Shown here: positions 35,996 through 46,666 of the stretch, in pieces | How the letters are laid out: every line of letters starts with the position of its first letter | Position numbering within the stretch: position 1 is the first letter of the stretch | Source of the DNA: Rhynchonema sp. JSB1_4 | Lineage: Eukaryota > Nematoda > Chromadorea > Monhysterida > Xyalidae | Assembly (NCBI GenBank): GCA_030248065.1 | Contig: JASAMV010006678.1 | Location: forward strand, 1 to 64,000 | DNA: 64,000 nt | Direction of reading: 5' to 3' | Notes under the pieces: model-generated | The model's input: only the letters and a program-made list of their open reading frames with translations | Databases searched by the model: none | Told to the model about the DNA's origin: nothing | Translations under genes and position numbers: made by a program

Positions 35996-36278
35996 GTGTG
36001 GCTTGGCCATGATGAGCGCAGGTACAGATACCAAGTGGTATATTGGGTATAGGCTGCCAAAGAAAATATTCATTTTTTCCCAAAAAATCCAACATTCAAA
36101 ACTGTCAAATCTGGTCACAAATTTGTCACACACCAAAATCCCGGTTTGCGCGCGAAAATGCAAACGCAGCGGCAACACAGAGCGATAATATAAATGTGAG
36201 CATACGCTTGGGGGCTTATGTAGCTCGTGTGTGACCACCAAGGTTGATTGTGGATCACCTAACATTCACCATTGCCAG

Positions 36279-36429
36279 AAAACAAATGCGCACCCGCGCC
36301 CCTACAGATATTCAGCCAACAAGTTGCCGAATATTTCAGTAATCGCTATGTCAATGAATTTTGCCAGGGGTTCCAGACAGACATTTTTTGTGAAAGCAGC
36401 CTGGGCCTAACCATTGTCAGGCTGTGCAG
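36279..36429 (+). CDS. Orphan exon of a Cys-containing extracellular protein
   Basis: One well-formed internal exon (acceptor TTGCCAG, donor GTACCT; phase 1 in, phase 2 out). It encodes about 50 residues with four Cys: NKCAPAPLQIFSQQ, NEFCQGF, IFCESS and RLC. A possible next exon at 37480-37541 (SFLCGVQFPKKPHLPQW) fits the phase. I could not join either to the Kazal-like gene upstream or to the exons at 38.6 kb. Family not recognised. Confidence 0.45.
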
Positions 36430-38563
36430 GTACCTGTACGCACGGAAATATGTAATGTATCCCGCACGCTGGAATATTTTGTTCGCATTTCTAGTTCCAC
36501 GCGCATGATAAGTATTGGTCGCACAATGACTATATAAGAATTGGTCAAATTTTTTCCTGAATCGTGAAGAGGGAAAGTGACGGGGCAATGACGTTGCGTT
36601 GCGTGAGCGCACACAAAGTATGTAGTAAAGAGAATGTTTCAGACCTGCGGCAACGTGGTTGATCTGCTAGATTATTTTTAGCTGTAAATGTTTTGTCAAA
36701 AATACAAGTAGCATAGTGGTTAAGGTTGAACCTGAAGATCAGGGTAGATGAATTCTGATTTAGTCATTGTGCGACCAATAGCAGGGGACTGCTAAAACAC
36801 TGAAACGTGACATGCAGGACTGACAATTTTGACTGTCAAGGCTGGCTGACGTAACAAGCAATGTGAATCACAACAAGCGAATGTTATGTTATTCCCACTT
36901 TTTGCTTATTCGCGGCCATCTCGCTTGCGTGCTTGGATGCAAACTGATTAATTGGCGGAGAAGCATTATCACGGACAAAATTTCGGTTGTTGAACATATT
37001 TTTTTAAAAATTTTTGAAGTATAATTTGAAATAAAACGAGCGAATTTACATCACTTATTCCGTTGCGTCCACTGCATAATTCGTTCTTTGGCACATAATG
37101 ATAAATTTGTCAAAATTTAACATCAAGATGGGCGGGGCTTGGGCTTATCTGTTTTTGACACAACAATAGAGAAAACCAAGGGGTGATAAAAAGTGGGCGA
37201 ATAATGCCTGTTTCCAAATAAGTCTGTGTGGCATGAAGGATGATCTTTAGTCTGCGAAACCATTGTTTAACCACGAATCCGGCATAGCTCGACACGAAGA
37301 AGTGCATGTGGCACTTTTTTGTGCCTGATTTTATTTTTGTAAAAACCGGGTGTTTCGCGGTAAAAATAAGGGAAAAAGCATATACTTCGCAACAACATGG
37401 CAAACCCCAATACCGCGATTAAGTACCGATTTTGCTACATATGTATATTTGAGTTTTTTTGCCGATCCTCAAATACAGCTTCTTGTGTGGCGTGCAGTTT
37501 CCCAAGAAACCACACCTACCTCAGTGGCGGCTATATTTTGTATATCGTGACACGATAATGGGTACCGTTTACCGTCACACAAATCGCCGGTTTTTTCAGG
37601 CTTCCTCTTGGCCCTCGAAATACAACGAAAGAAACAAGAAACTAATGCCCAGGAATTTCTGGCCAGCGAGAAGCATTGAAATTCGTGCTTTATCTGTCGC
37701 ACTGCACAGCTTACACGTACACAAGTGCAGCTAAACGGGTAAGTGGCGCAGTGAGAACACTAAACTTTATTCTGCTCAAGCAGGAAATAAAATTCCGGCA
37801 CAATTTCAAGGTGTTCGGTACAGTACTGCAACAAGCAAGCAACAACGACCGCAAAGGATGAAAGGGCTATACTGTAAATAGTTGTCTTTTTGACAGTAAC
37901 AGTCAGAGCAAAAGGTGTTCTTTCAGCTGAGGGAAGTCACAGGAGCCAGCCAGTCAATTGTTTGAATACTTGCGCAATATAACGTGTGGGTGAAACATCA
38001 GCATTTACAAAATAGGCCACTACAGTCTACTCGCAATTATATTCTATAGTGGCTGGCCATTTTTCGTCACTCTATAATGGTATAATTACGAGGTGATTGG
38101 CAGATCGGGAACCAAAATATCGTCGCAAAATATCCGCTACACATAGACGGTTGCACCATAATGAGTGTCACAAGAAGGAGGATAGACTGTATAGGTATGT
38201 ACTTCAGACTTGAATACCCAATCCTTCATTCATTGATTATGAAACATCAGTGCGTGTGTGTTTGTGATCGATGCAAAGTCTTGCGTGAAGTGCATACCAA
38301 TACATCTACACAGATAACGTCAACAACTTGCAGATGCCACACAAGCTGAATGCACAACTTGAACTTATGAATGTTCAAACAGGCCAAGCGCGATGTTTCC
38401 CATTCATGCCAGGTGTTGTGAATACACGATGTGATGCATTCACAACGATGGGCGTTACTCTGTTGGCACTTCATTGCTCCAAGTCACAACTTTTCTGTTT
38501 CAGTCTGAAAAGTATTGGGCGAAGAATAACACACAAATCACAAAATAACTTTAGTATTTGTAT
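36430..38563. other. Mostly without recognised features
   Basis: The possible exon 37480-37541 and a weak one ending at 37738 (donor GTAAGT) are noted but not firmly called. Two minus-strand TGAAACATCA motifs are at 37991 and 38240. CTGTTTCA, the literal Caenorhabditis 21U core, occurs once, near 38496. Confidence 0.4.
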
Positions 38564-39354
38564 ATGTATGTTGGCTTGTGGCCTGCCTGCACCTTGGCAC
38601 TGGTGGTAAACGTATATGCAGGTGTGCTTTGTGGGCACGTGCAAACGCATATGAAGCGTGGTTGGGTTGCGGTTTCGACCCACAGTTACCGCGGCTGCCT
38701 GGGTCTCGTCAGTTACACGGACAGCCAGGGCAAGCCGCAAAAAACTGATGGTACAGTTTGAGAGCCAATCTATAATAATTTCAGACTGGAATTCGCAGCG
38801 TGGACACAATGGTCATATCCATCACACGAACGGTCGGTGCACAATTCTCCGACAACCAGGTACCCGCAACAAAAGTGCCCTCGGACACAAAAAATGATCT
38901 CTGACATTTAAGACAACAATATTCTTGGCGTGTTTTTTTGTCAACAGGCTTGAGGGGTGGCCTAAGGTCGGTTTATACTCTGACTGCCTGGCAGTAGCAG
39001 TCAGAAATTTGTGACTGCCCGTTCGGTCAGCTCACGAACGGAGCAAGAACAGTAGACGGCAGGCAGCAGTCAATGGACACTGCGGAACAGGCAATCACCA
39101 CAAGCAATCACTGCCTTGCCGGGCACTTCTGCATGGTAGTGACTTCTCCGTATTTTGACTTCTACTTCCCGGAAGTCAGAAGTATAAATAGACCTTAATC
39201 ACAAGATTGGCGACATTCATTCAAACGAACGGAGCGCGAACAAAATATATTTTGTGTGCCATGCAAAAAATATTTTTATGTGAAAGCGCGCGCACTGCAT
39301 TGTGTCTTGTGCTCCGACACCACTGAATCGACGGACATCCGAATTGATAAATTG
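38564..39354 (+). CDS. Possible secreted Cys-rich protein, partial
   Basis: Tentative exons 38564-38750, 38785-38859 and 39287-39354 agree in phase. The ATG at 38564 starts a signal-peptide-like stretch (MYVGLWPACTLALVVNVYAG). It is followed by RGCLGLVSYTDSQGK, then GHNGHIHHTNGRC, then ALHCVLCSDT with a Ly6-like C..C. The first intron would be only 34 nt, which is short. The third exon has a poor acceptor (GTGAAAG). A MITE (38961-39200) lies in the second intron. The gene may continue to 42452-42662. Treat as a hypothesis. Confidence 0.33.
38961..39200. mobile_element. MITE with TAAGGTC ends
   Basis: Left end TAAGGTCGGTTTATACTCTG and right end AGAAGTATAAATAGACCTTA are inverted repeats (about 20 of 23 matching). 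The interior is rich in GACTGCC/GGCAG palindromes. About 240 bp, single copy in this window. Confidence 0.75.
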
Positions 39355-42300
39355 GTGAGGGTGCGCAGTTGGGATGCGCAGTTGGCTGGTTTTGACACAA
39401 GGGGTGTAGTAGAGCACAGGGTTGTGCAATTCAGGCTAAAAACTTCCCAGTGCAAAACAGGGTGTGCACGCGAAGTTATTCATCGACTTTTTCGCCTTAC
39501 TTTTGCGCTAGGAAGTTGCTTGCGCACGCTGCTATTTCAGCCCAAAATCGCACCCGGTTTTCGTAGAGTCTGTGAAAAAAACAAACAAAATACGAACTCA
39601 AGAAAAAAAGGCATGTTAAAATTAAGCGAAACGAAATGGCAATTAAGCTATCTGATGGTAAAAACTTCGTGTACAGGAACATGTCGATAAATCCAGTTAA
39701 CTGATGTTTCGCGGTCAAATGTGAGAGTAAGCGACTGTCATAGCACCGTAGATACTAACAACGCAACGGGATCAAACATTTCGGCTTCCTTATTGTAAAG
39801 TGACCACACACATCCGCATAACACAATTAAATGACAAAAACAACAAAAATTTTTTTTGAATTTCTGTGGAAATTTGGAAAGTAATGTCTACCATCGTGCC
39901 AATGTGTCGCTGCTGTTGTGGCAATTGACTATATCCGAACTGCGCGATTCAAGCGCGCAGTATCAGTCACTTTCACGCATGTAAGCAACTTTTCACAATT
40001 TTACTGCTGCAGAGCAGTCTGGAGGCCATGGCCCACCCACAACGACTGTACTGTTCCTGTTACATAACGATATGACTAACTGTTGAACATTGCGCTTTTA
40101 TGCTTTGTCGGGTACTTAAACTCAGCTCGCTCTTTAGGGTGGACGAAAAGTGATGTACCCTAAAAAGTGTGGACCAGTCATGATGGGTTTCGGAACACAT
40201 GTACATGCACATAAGCACCCAATTTACTGCGGGTGGTTTGTTTTGGCACCACCCGGCCACTAAAAGGTTCCGGATTATGTAGCACAAAAGGCGATATTTT
40301 GTTCTATGGTGACAAAACACTTGTTGTTGGCGTTTTCTTGGCTGTTTAAGACCCGTCTCCGTTCGCGGGGAAGATAATATCCCCAGACACGCATGGTCAG
40401 ACAAATTGCATGCTCCTGCTGAATTATGCATGCGAAGAACACTGCGTGTGAGGTACAGTCCAGTCTCTATATAGTGACTGTCTATGTACAGTATATGGCG
40501 AAAGGAACCACCCCAAAAAGTGAACCACCCGGCCAATTTTTGGACTTCCATTAGCTTGTTGATGGCACTTGAACTAAAATGAATGGCCTAAAATGTTATC
40601 ATAACGAGAGAATACTGTATTGAACAAGTAGAAAACGAGATTTTCTCAAAAAAGTTTCATGAAACCTTCATGAGACAGTTTAGCGAATGGCAACTAACGA
40701 ACTCTTTTGATGATTGAACAAACTACTTCTAGAAGTGTTGCCAAAGAAAAGTACAACTTCTTCACGGGCTCTGTGGCTCAAAGGCCTGAAGGGTGGCATA
40801 TTTAGAAAAAAAAGAAATCTGATAACACATAGGCGCTTATTTTTATTGACATTAAAGGTGATTACCAGGTGGTAATATGATGCAACTGTTGAGCAGAAAA
40901 ATAAACATGAAACCTTAGAAAAAAACCACTGTTCCGGAGAACGTTTTTGATGACCTGATAACTCAAGTCTATGTCAATACTGTCAGAAGGGTAACCCAAA
41001 AACTGTCTGGGATGTATTTAGGCAGGCAAACTAGTAACAAAGTGCCATGTATTCTGATTTTAAACAAAGCCATAGTGTACATGAGACAATAAAGTTGTAT
41101 TGCGCCAGGAACAAGATACTGGAAGCCTCTATAAAAAAGGCTGTCGCAAAAAATCAGCGGGAGAATAATCGTGGACCACCCATGACTCAACGGATTGCGG
41201 TAATAAAGGGTCTTGGCCTAATTCTTGCTAATGGACTTCAAATCGGCTCACGAAACTTGTGATTCGGCTTTGGCACTCGATATGAGAAGGGTTTACCATC
41301 ACATTTTTTGTCCATTTTTGGATCTGTTGTCCATTTAGCGCTAAAACTAGATCTCCAGACGCATCCCCAAAGCTCAGCGCCATGATTGTTGATTCTCTGA
41401 AAAAAACAGGGGTCTGCCTATGGAAAAGTGCGGTATCAGTTTCGAAGCGACAGAAGGAACTAGTGTATCCAGAGCGTCCTTACTCCTTTAGTTACCCCAA
41501 ATAATGATTATTTGTCCCGGCGGCAACTAACCACCCAAGTCGCTGAAAGAATTGCGCTGTGGCACTTTTTATTGCGACGAAAAGCGAATGAAGCTATTGA
41601 AGTGTTAAGAAATATGTGCTTGTGATTCGTTCCGGAGCGCGAAGGGGTCGCTTTTTTAAAATCATAATGGGGATATGATGGAGATACACCGCAACCATAG
41701 GTTTACATAGGCAGTTCAAACTTGAAAATTTTTTTTAGGCAAATGTAAACGAGAAAGTAGCCACCACAATTTCTCACAACCAACAATCTATCGGAGGTTT
41801 TCATGTACGGCCCCAGCGAAGCCCTACGAGGGCTCTATTCGGAAATATTTCCGAATAGGGTTCTGACAGTTAATGTTTCCAAATAGAGCCCTGGGGTAGG
41901 AAGGTTTCCAACAATCGACATAGAAGCCTGGGGTTTCTTTACAAAAGCGACGCGAAATTAGGTCGCACATTTTTTTAGCAGAAACTGTTGTTAAGGTCGA
42001 ACTGTGCGTGATTGAAATGCACACAAACGCGATTATTATTTTTGTGATATCATTCAGTGACGTCAGCGGTCTAATCACGTCAGCGATGATATCCAGGGAT
42101 GTCAACAACCGACCCAAAAGAACCCGAGGGCTCCATTCCGAAACGTTTTCGAATAGAGCCCCGGAACGCTCTATGTATTTTTGGATGAAATATTCTAAAC
42201 AAAAAGGCTAATTTTTTCATCTTTTCCGAACACAACTCCGGGGGAATATGGAAAACTCCGATATTTTCAAGGCTACACTAAAGTGAAACATTCGAAAAAC

Positions 42301-42451
42301 CATCACGTAAGTAAACTCAGGCCAGACCTGAAACACGAAACCCAAACGTTTCCGGAACAGATGTTTACGTGCATGAGCCGGGTCACAGAAAGGCTTTTTT
42401 TAAATTTTGCAATTAGTCACTTTTGAAGATGCACTTGGCGTTGATTGACAG
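39355..42451. other. No gene firmly supported
   Basis: An inverted GAGGGCTCTATTCGGAA / TTCCGAATAGGG pair lies at 41828-41863, with relatives at 42125-42165 and 57580-57690. These are relics of a dispersed element containing ATAGAGCCC. Open frames at 40060-40551 and 41047-41262 have no family resemblance I can name. Confidence 0.4.
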
Positions 42452-42662
42452 AGACCACAAATTACATACATGGACCATAAGTAATGAAGAGCGTTTTAAA
42501 GCGAGTTGCGGTCCCCAATTACTCAGCCGTCAGCCGGCAAATGCGGTCTCAAATGAGTTCGACAACATCGTGGGTGGTCCAAGTGGTGGTGACCCACAAA
42601 TTATCATGCAATGCAATAAATACAATTATTGTGAGGATGCTTTAAGTTGTGAGCTTGTTTAG
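42452..42662 (+). CDS. Possible terminal exon of a Cys-containing protein
   Basis: Acceptor TTGACAG, phase 2 in, stop at 42660. It encodes about 70 residues with FKASCGPQLL, GGPSGGDPQ and a closing QCNKYNYCEDALSCELV. The Cys-rich end could close a Ly6-like or other extracellular domain begun at 39287, but the phases do not join directly, so at least one exon is missing or the link is wrong. Confidence 0.3.
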
Positions 42663-43131
42663 TTTCCAATTTGCTTTCCAATTTTGATAATTTTTGAAAC
42701 GTCATACAGTTAAGAACGGCATACACCTTACTTTGAGAACAAAGTGATTAAAACATGCACATAAAAACGATCCTTGGTTCCACCTATCCATAAGGTGCAA
42801 AATTTGTTCAATACCTCATTATACATGACATTGGCAAAGGTGCATAACCATGCGAAAGTTAAATGAGCCAAGGCGATGTATTTAGCGCTCATATTATTGT
42901 ATTCTCTAATAATTTGAATTCCTTCAGGCCACCTGAACTCGAACAGAAAAATCTCTTTTATTACATATTTTGCTCACTTCCACAAGACTCGGTCGGGCAA
43001 ATGGGATGAATAAATATCTGAGCAGCCTGCAGCCTCAAGCAATATCACGCGAGCTGTGAGTAACTTGGTGGCATTTTGGCTTTCTTCATGAAGTCGTGTT
43101 TCCCACTGCCATCCAAAATAGACATACACAC

Positions 43132-43277
43132 TAAAGCCCTAACAATGTATACTTCGTTCTCTGAGAGAACAGAGAACAAATTCTCGCGTGGTGATTGGCT
43201 GCTGGACGCGCGACAGCCAATCAGCGCGTGAGAATTTGTTCTGTTCTCTCAGAGAACGAAGTATAGTTAAGGCCTTA
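43132..43277. mobile_element. Palindromic MITE, family B, copy 2
   Basis: Same structure as 11929-12079: TAAAGCCCTAACAATGTATA at the left, GTATAGTTAAGGCCTTA at the right. The arms CTTCGTTCTCTGAGAGAAC and mirrored GTTCTCTCAGAGAACGAAG match, with GATTGGCT and AGCCAATC at the centre. Confidence 0.9.
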
Positions 43278-43392
43278 CACGCATAGATGCACTGTACGTA
43301 CAGTGTGTAGCCCTTCATTCCTCTGGTCTCATGTTCGGGCCCGATATCTTGTGTTTACTAATGAAGATGAGGTAAAGGCATGAAGTTTACAG

Positions 43393-43620
43393 TATAGTCC
43401 GTCCATCAGCTCATGGCACTTCTGTTTGGGAGGTTCAGGTTCCGTTGTAAAAAATTATTCCTCCGCAAGGCAATGTCAGAGAAAACGGCGCACAAAAATA
43501 AAATAAAAACCGATTTCTCTTTCTTTTCTTTTTCGTAAGCCAACCGGAACCGGAACAGCACTGGATCTTGTCAAGCTCTTCAGCTGACAGAAAGTGTCAT
43601 GAGTTGATGGACGGACTATA
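43393..43620. mobile_element. MITE family E, copy 2
   Basis: A 228-bp copy nearly identical to 27315-27538; it differs by a handful of substitutions and a 4-base CGGA insertion near the right end (GATGGACGGACTATA). TA flanks both ends. High identity implies recent activity. Confidence 0.93.
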
Positions 43621-44284
43621 CAGAACATTGACTGTGGTATACCTTACCTATACGTTTTAGCAAAGAAATTAGTAACGGTGGGGTCCCTAGATTTAGATGA
43701 GTGGCCAAATCTCGTGTGACAGCCGAACGAATACAGGACATTTTTTGTCGAAAAAAACCTTTTGAACGCGTTAAGAAAACCATGGTGGTCCTGGTCTAAT
43801 ACGTAGCTGTGTATCGATATTGGTGGCCAAATAAAAAATGCTAAATATTGGAATCACTCCTCTAACGAGAGACAGGGTGAAATTTACAAAATCAACATGC
43901 GAGTATCGTTTATAAAAAGTTCGTGGTGACATTTCGCAGCTAAAAAATGTGTCTTGCGGTTGCGCCCAGCTGTTTAGTTATCTTTGAACTGATGACAAAC
44001 TATCGTGAAGTGTATGTAACACGATCGTGTTTGGGGATCCATGTCGGACAAACCAAAAGGATAAAAATAAATTCCAAACAAACAAAACATTCGACTTTGG
44101 CTCGTTTGTCGACAAGAAAAAGTGTGATGGGCAGTGTTCGAACGGGATCCCGATCCCGATCCCGGGATCCCGGGTCCTTTTTCTGATCCCGATCCCGATC
44201 CCGCCCAAAAAAGTACCGGGATCGGGATTAAGTTTTGAGAACGAAAAGTAAAAAATTAAGCAATTATAATTCGCCAAGCTGTTG

Positions 44285-44642
44285 TAAGGGCGCGGCCATG
44301 CAAACGCGGGCGCGGGTCGCCGGTCAGAAAAATACTCTATATGTCCAGCAACCGCCCCGTGTTTGCATGCCGCACTTGCGGGTCGCGGTTTGCGGGTCAC
44401 TTGAAACATTTGTTTGGCTGCAACACACAAAAATTAACCAATCCGCGTCCAGCCAACGTCGCAGACTGCCGTAGCACAGCGCTGATTGGTTCATTTTTGT
44501 GTGTGATAGCTAAATAAATGTTTCAAGTGACCCGCAAACCGCGACCCGCTAGTGCGGCCATGCAAACGCGGGGCAGTCATTGGACATAGAATTATTGCTG
44601 ACCCGCGGCCCACAATCGTGTTTGCGTGGCCGCGCCCCTAAG
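44285..44642. mobile_element. GC-rich palindromic MITE nested in the hAT element
   Basis: A ~357-bp foldback: TAAGGGCGCGGCCATGCAAA at the left, GTTTGCGTGGCCGCGCCCCTA at the right. The arms CGGGTCGCGGTTTGCGGGTC and TGTTTCAAGTGACCCGCAAA are mirrored about a centre near 44465. It directly precedes the surviving transposase frame. Confidence 0.88.
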
Positions 44643-44981
44643 AGGTGCTCGACGGCTGATTCCAAGCGTGATGAAACCGCAAGCACCACCACTCGCGAAC
44701 AAGTTGAGCTAGAACTGAACGGTTACACAAAGTTGCATCGAACGAAGGGACTCAGTTTCGAGGAAGTGGTGTCATGGTGGGCAACAAATGAGACAAAGTT
44801 TCCGCGACTGGCACGTCTAGCTTCCAAATATCTAAGCACTCCGCTTACGAGCGTGCCTTCTGAACAGCTCTTTTCCAGTGCAGCTGATTTGCTTGATGGC
44901 AAAAAATACTGCTTGAAACCAGAAAATGGTGAAATGCTTGTCTTTGTCAAAGGCTTTGCCATTGATCGACTACAATTATGA
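44643..44981 (+). pseudogene. hAT transposase C-terminal fragment (dimerisation domain)
   Basis: An open frame of about 112 residues ending at 44979-44981 contains EEVVSWWATNETKFPRLARL, then LASKYLSTPLTSVPSEQLFS and AADLLDGKKYCLKPENGEML. This is the hAT dimerisation region (W...  L...A...L..P.TS..SER.FS..G). The catalytic RNase H-like part and the BED finger are absent, and the N-terminal side is occupied by the nested MITE. It cannot be an active transposase. Confidence 0.93.
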
Positions 44982-45286
44982 TCTTTGAACTTATCCGTCA
45001 TCAGCTATTCTCGATTTTCAATGGGCTTTAATCACTGTTCCGGGTGTTTATCCATGTGTGATAAACATGTTTCATGGTTGTCTGTGACATTAACGCGCAT
45101 CTTATGCATAAAATGATAAAAACAATTGCCTTTGGACTATCTGGTCAATCCCGATCCCGATCCCGGGATCCCGGGTTTTCAAAACCGGGATCCCGATCCC
45201 GATCCCGATCCCGACACTTTCTTGATCACAATCCCGATCCCGATCCCGGGATTAAAAATGAATCCCGTTCGAACACTGGTGATGGG

Positions 45287-46666
45287 CTCATTTGTACGAA
45301 AGAGTTCAAGATCATGACAAAACAAGTGATGCAAGATGTCGTTTGTGTGCACCTCTACTCATTTCTTATTTGTGTAACGCAATTCAGGAAAAGAGCACAC
45401 GACAGCATATATAGCCATCGATCGCATTAACCTTTATCGTTTTAAAATTTTATCAACGATACAACTTAAAACATTTATTCTCACAAAATCGAAATTTGGT
45501 TAAAGAGCAAAATCAGAAATTGAAGACCTGCAGAAAGGCAAGAGCGCCCGCACACAATTTTTGTTCACCGAAATGAGAATAGTACAGACTAAACCGGGTG
45601 CTAGAAGATTGTGAAATATAGTGACAAAAGAACAGAAAAGTGGAACAGCCAAATTGTGGACGAAGTATGCGGTTCGTTGTGTGTGAAATTGTTCAAAACG
45701 CACATGGGGACCCTTTTGAAGCGACCCAAAGTTAAGAAAGCTGCAATTGTACCAACGAAGACGCTACAAAATTGTAAGGTGGTTGATGTTCCTTGTAAAC
45801 GTCCATAGTTGACACACGTGAATTAACCTTCACTTGATAAAACTGGTTCTGCCGCTTTCCGCGTCAGCTAGCGTGTACTGTACGTCAACCATTCGGAAAA
45901 CATCAAAGTCATAAATGTTGTCACAATCTCATCACTTGTTGATTTTGTTCAGTTTCCGTTTCCATATCGTACAGAAAGCTAGCCAAACGATAAAAGAATG
46001 TTACAGTTTTTAAAGGGCGTGTCTAACGTCTGCATGCCCAAAGTGGATAACTTCGTTGAGTTTCCACTTTCAACACACTGTAAAACTAGGATTTTTGCAA
46101 AATTGATGAAAAAATGAGCATTGTGCACTTTTGCTAGACACCAAACAATCGGTGGTATTAGAGACGTCGGACACACCCTTTAACAGATTTTCTGCCCAGG
46201 CTCCAGCATCACAGATGCACATCGGCATACGTTTCGTTCTCAGGTGTCGTCTGTACAGTCGTGGCCACAAGTTGTGCACCCCCATTGTTCGTGTCAGTCA
46301 TCGGTTTGAGTGCAAGCGACGACATCAACAGGGTATTGACATCTGGGGATGTGGCTGCCGATTTCACGGCTATTAGGCGTGACGTAGACAATTCGGATGC
46401 CTGTGTTTTTGGGTAGTCAATTTTTCAGAATGTATCCAGCTACAGTCTATCTTCTAATAATGAACCTCTCTATTCGGTCAATCTCTATGTAAGGCTACCT
46501 AATGGTCCTAAATACTAGCTAAGCGAATATTTTGCACGGAAAGAAAATTCGAATAATGCTTTGTTGATACTTTTTGAGGAAAAATTATGGACACTGGAAA
46601 TGTATGCATGTGGTTTGTGTCTGAATGTTTTCATTAATGACGCACCTAATGAAGCGTCTTTATGTT
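45287..46666. other. No gene recognised
   Basis: Several short open frames (for example 45611-45808, basic and Lys-rich) show no family resemblance or splice context. Unique-looking intergenic DNA downstream of receptor 2. Confidence 0.45.

Larger units (their letters stand above)
44132..45278 (+). mobile_element. hAT-family DNA transposon, internally deleted
   Basis: Ends CAGTGTTCGAACGGGAT and ATCCCGTTCGAACACTG are perfect 17-bp inverted repeats starting CAGTG. They are flanked by a perfect 8-bp duplication GTGATGGG (44124-44131 and 45279-45286), the hAT hallmark. Both subterminal zones are arrays of CCCGATCCCGATCCCGGGAT (44146-44225, 45150-45250). At 1147 bp it is too short for a full transposase. 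Related GGATCGGGA-type sequence occurs near 7970-8035 and 19345-19410, probably relics. Confidence 0.97.

Noticed and set aside
38496..38505. Single exact CTGTTTCA as a stand-alone 21U promoter
   Set aside because: One 8-mer is expected by chance about twice in 64 kb; only the 10-mer enrichment is significant.
44285..44642. GC-rich segment as coding start of the hAT transposase
   Set aside because: It is a near-perfect palindrome with its own inverted ends, so the apparent upstream frame is MITE sequence.
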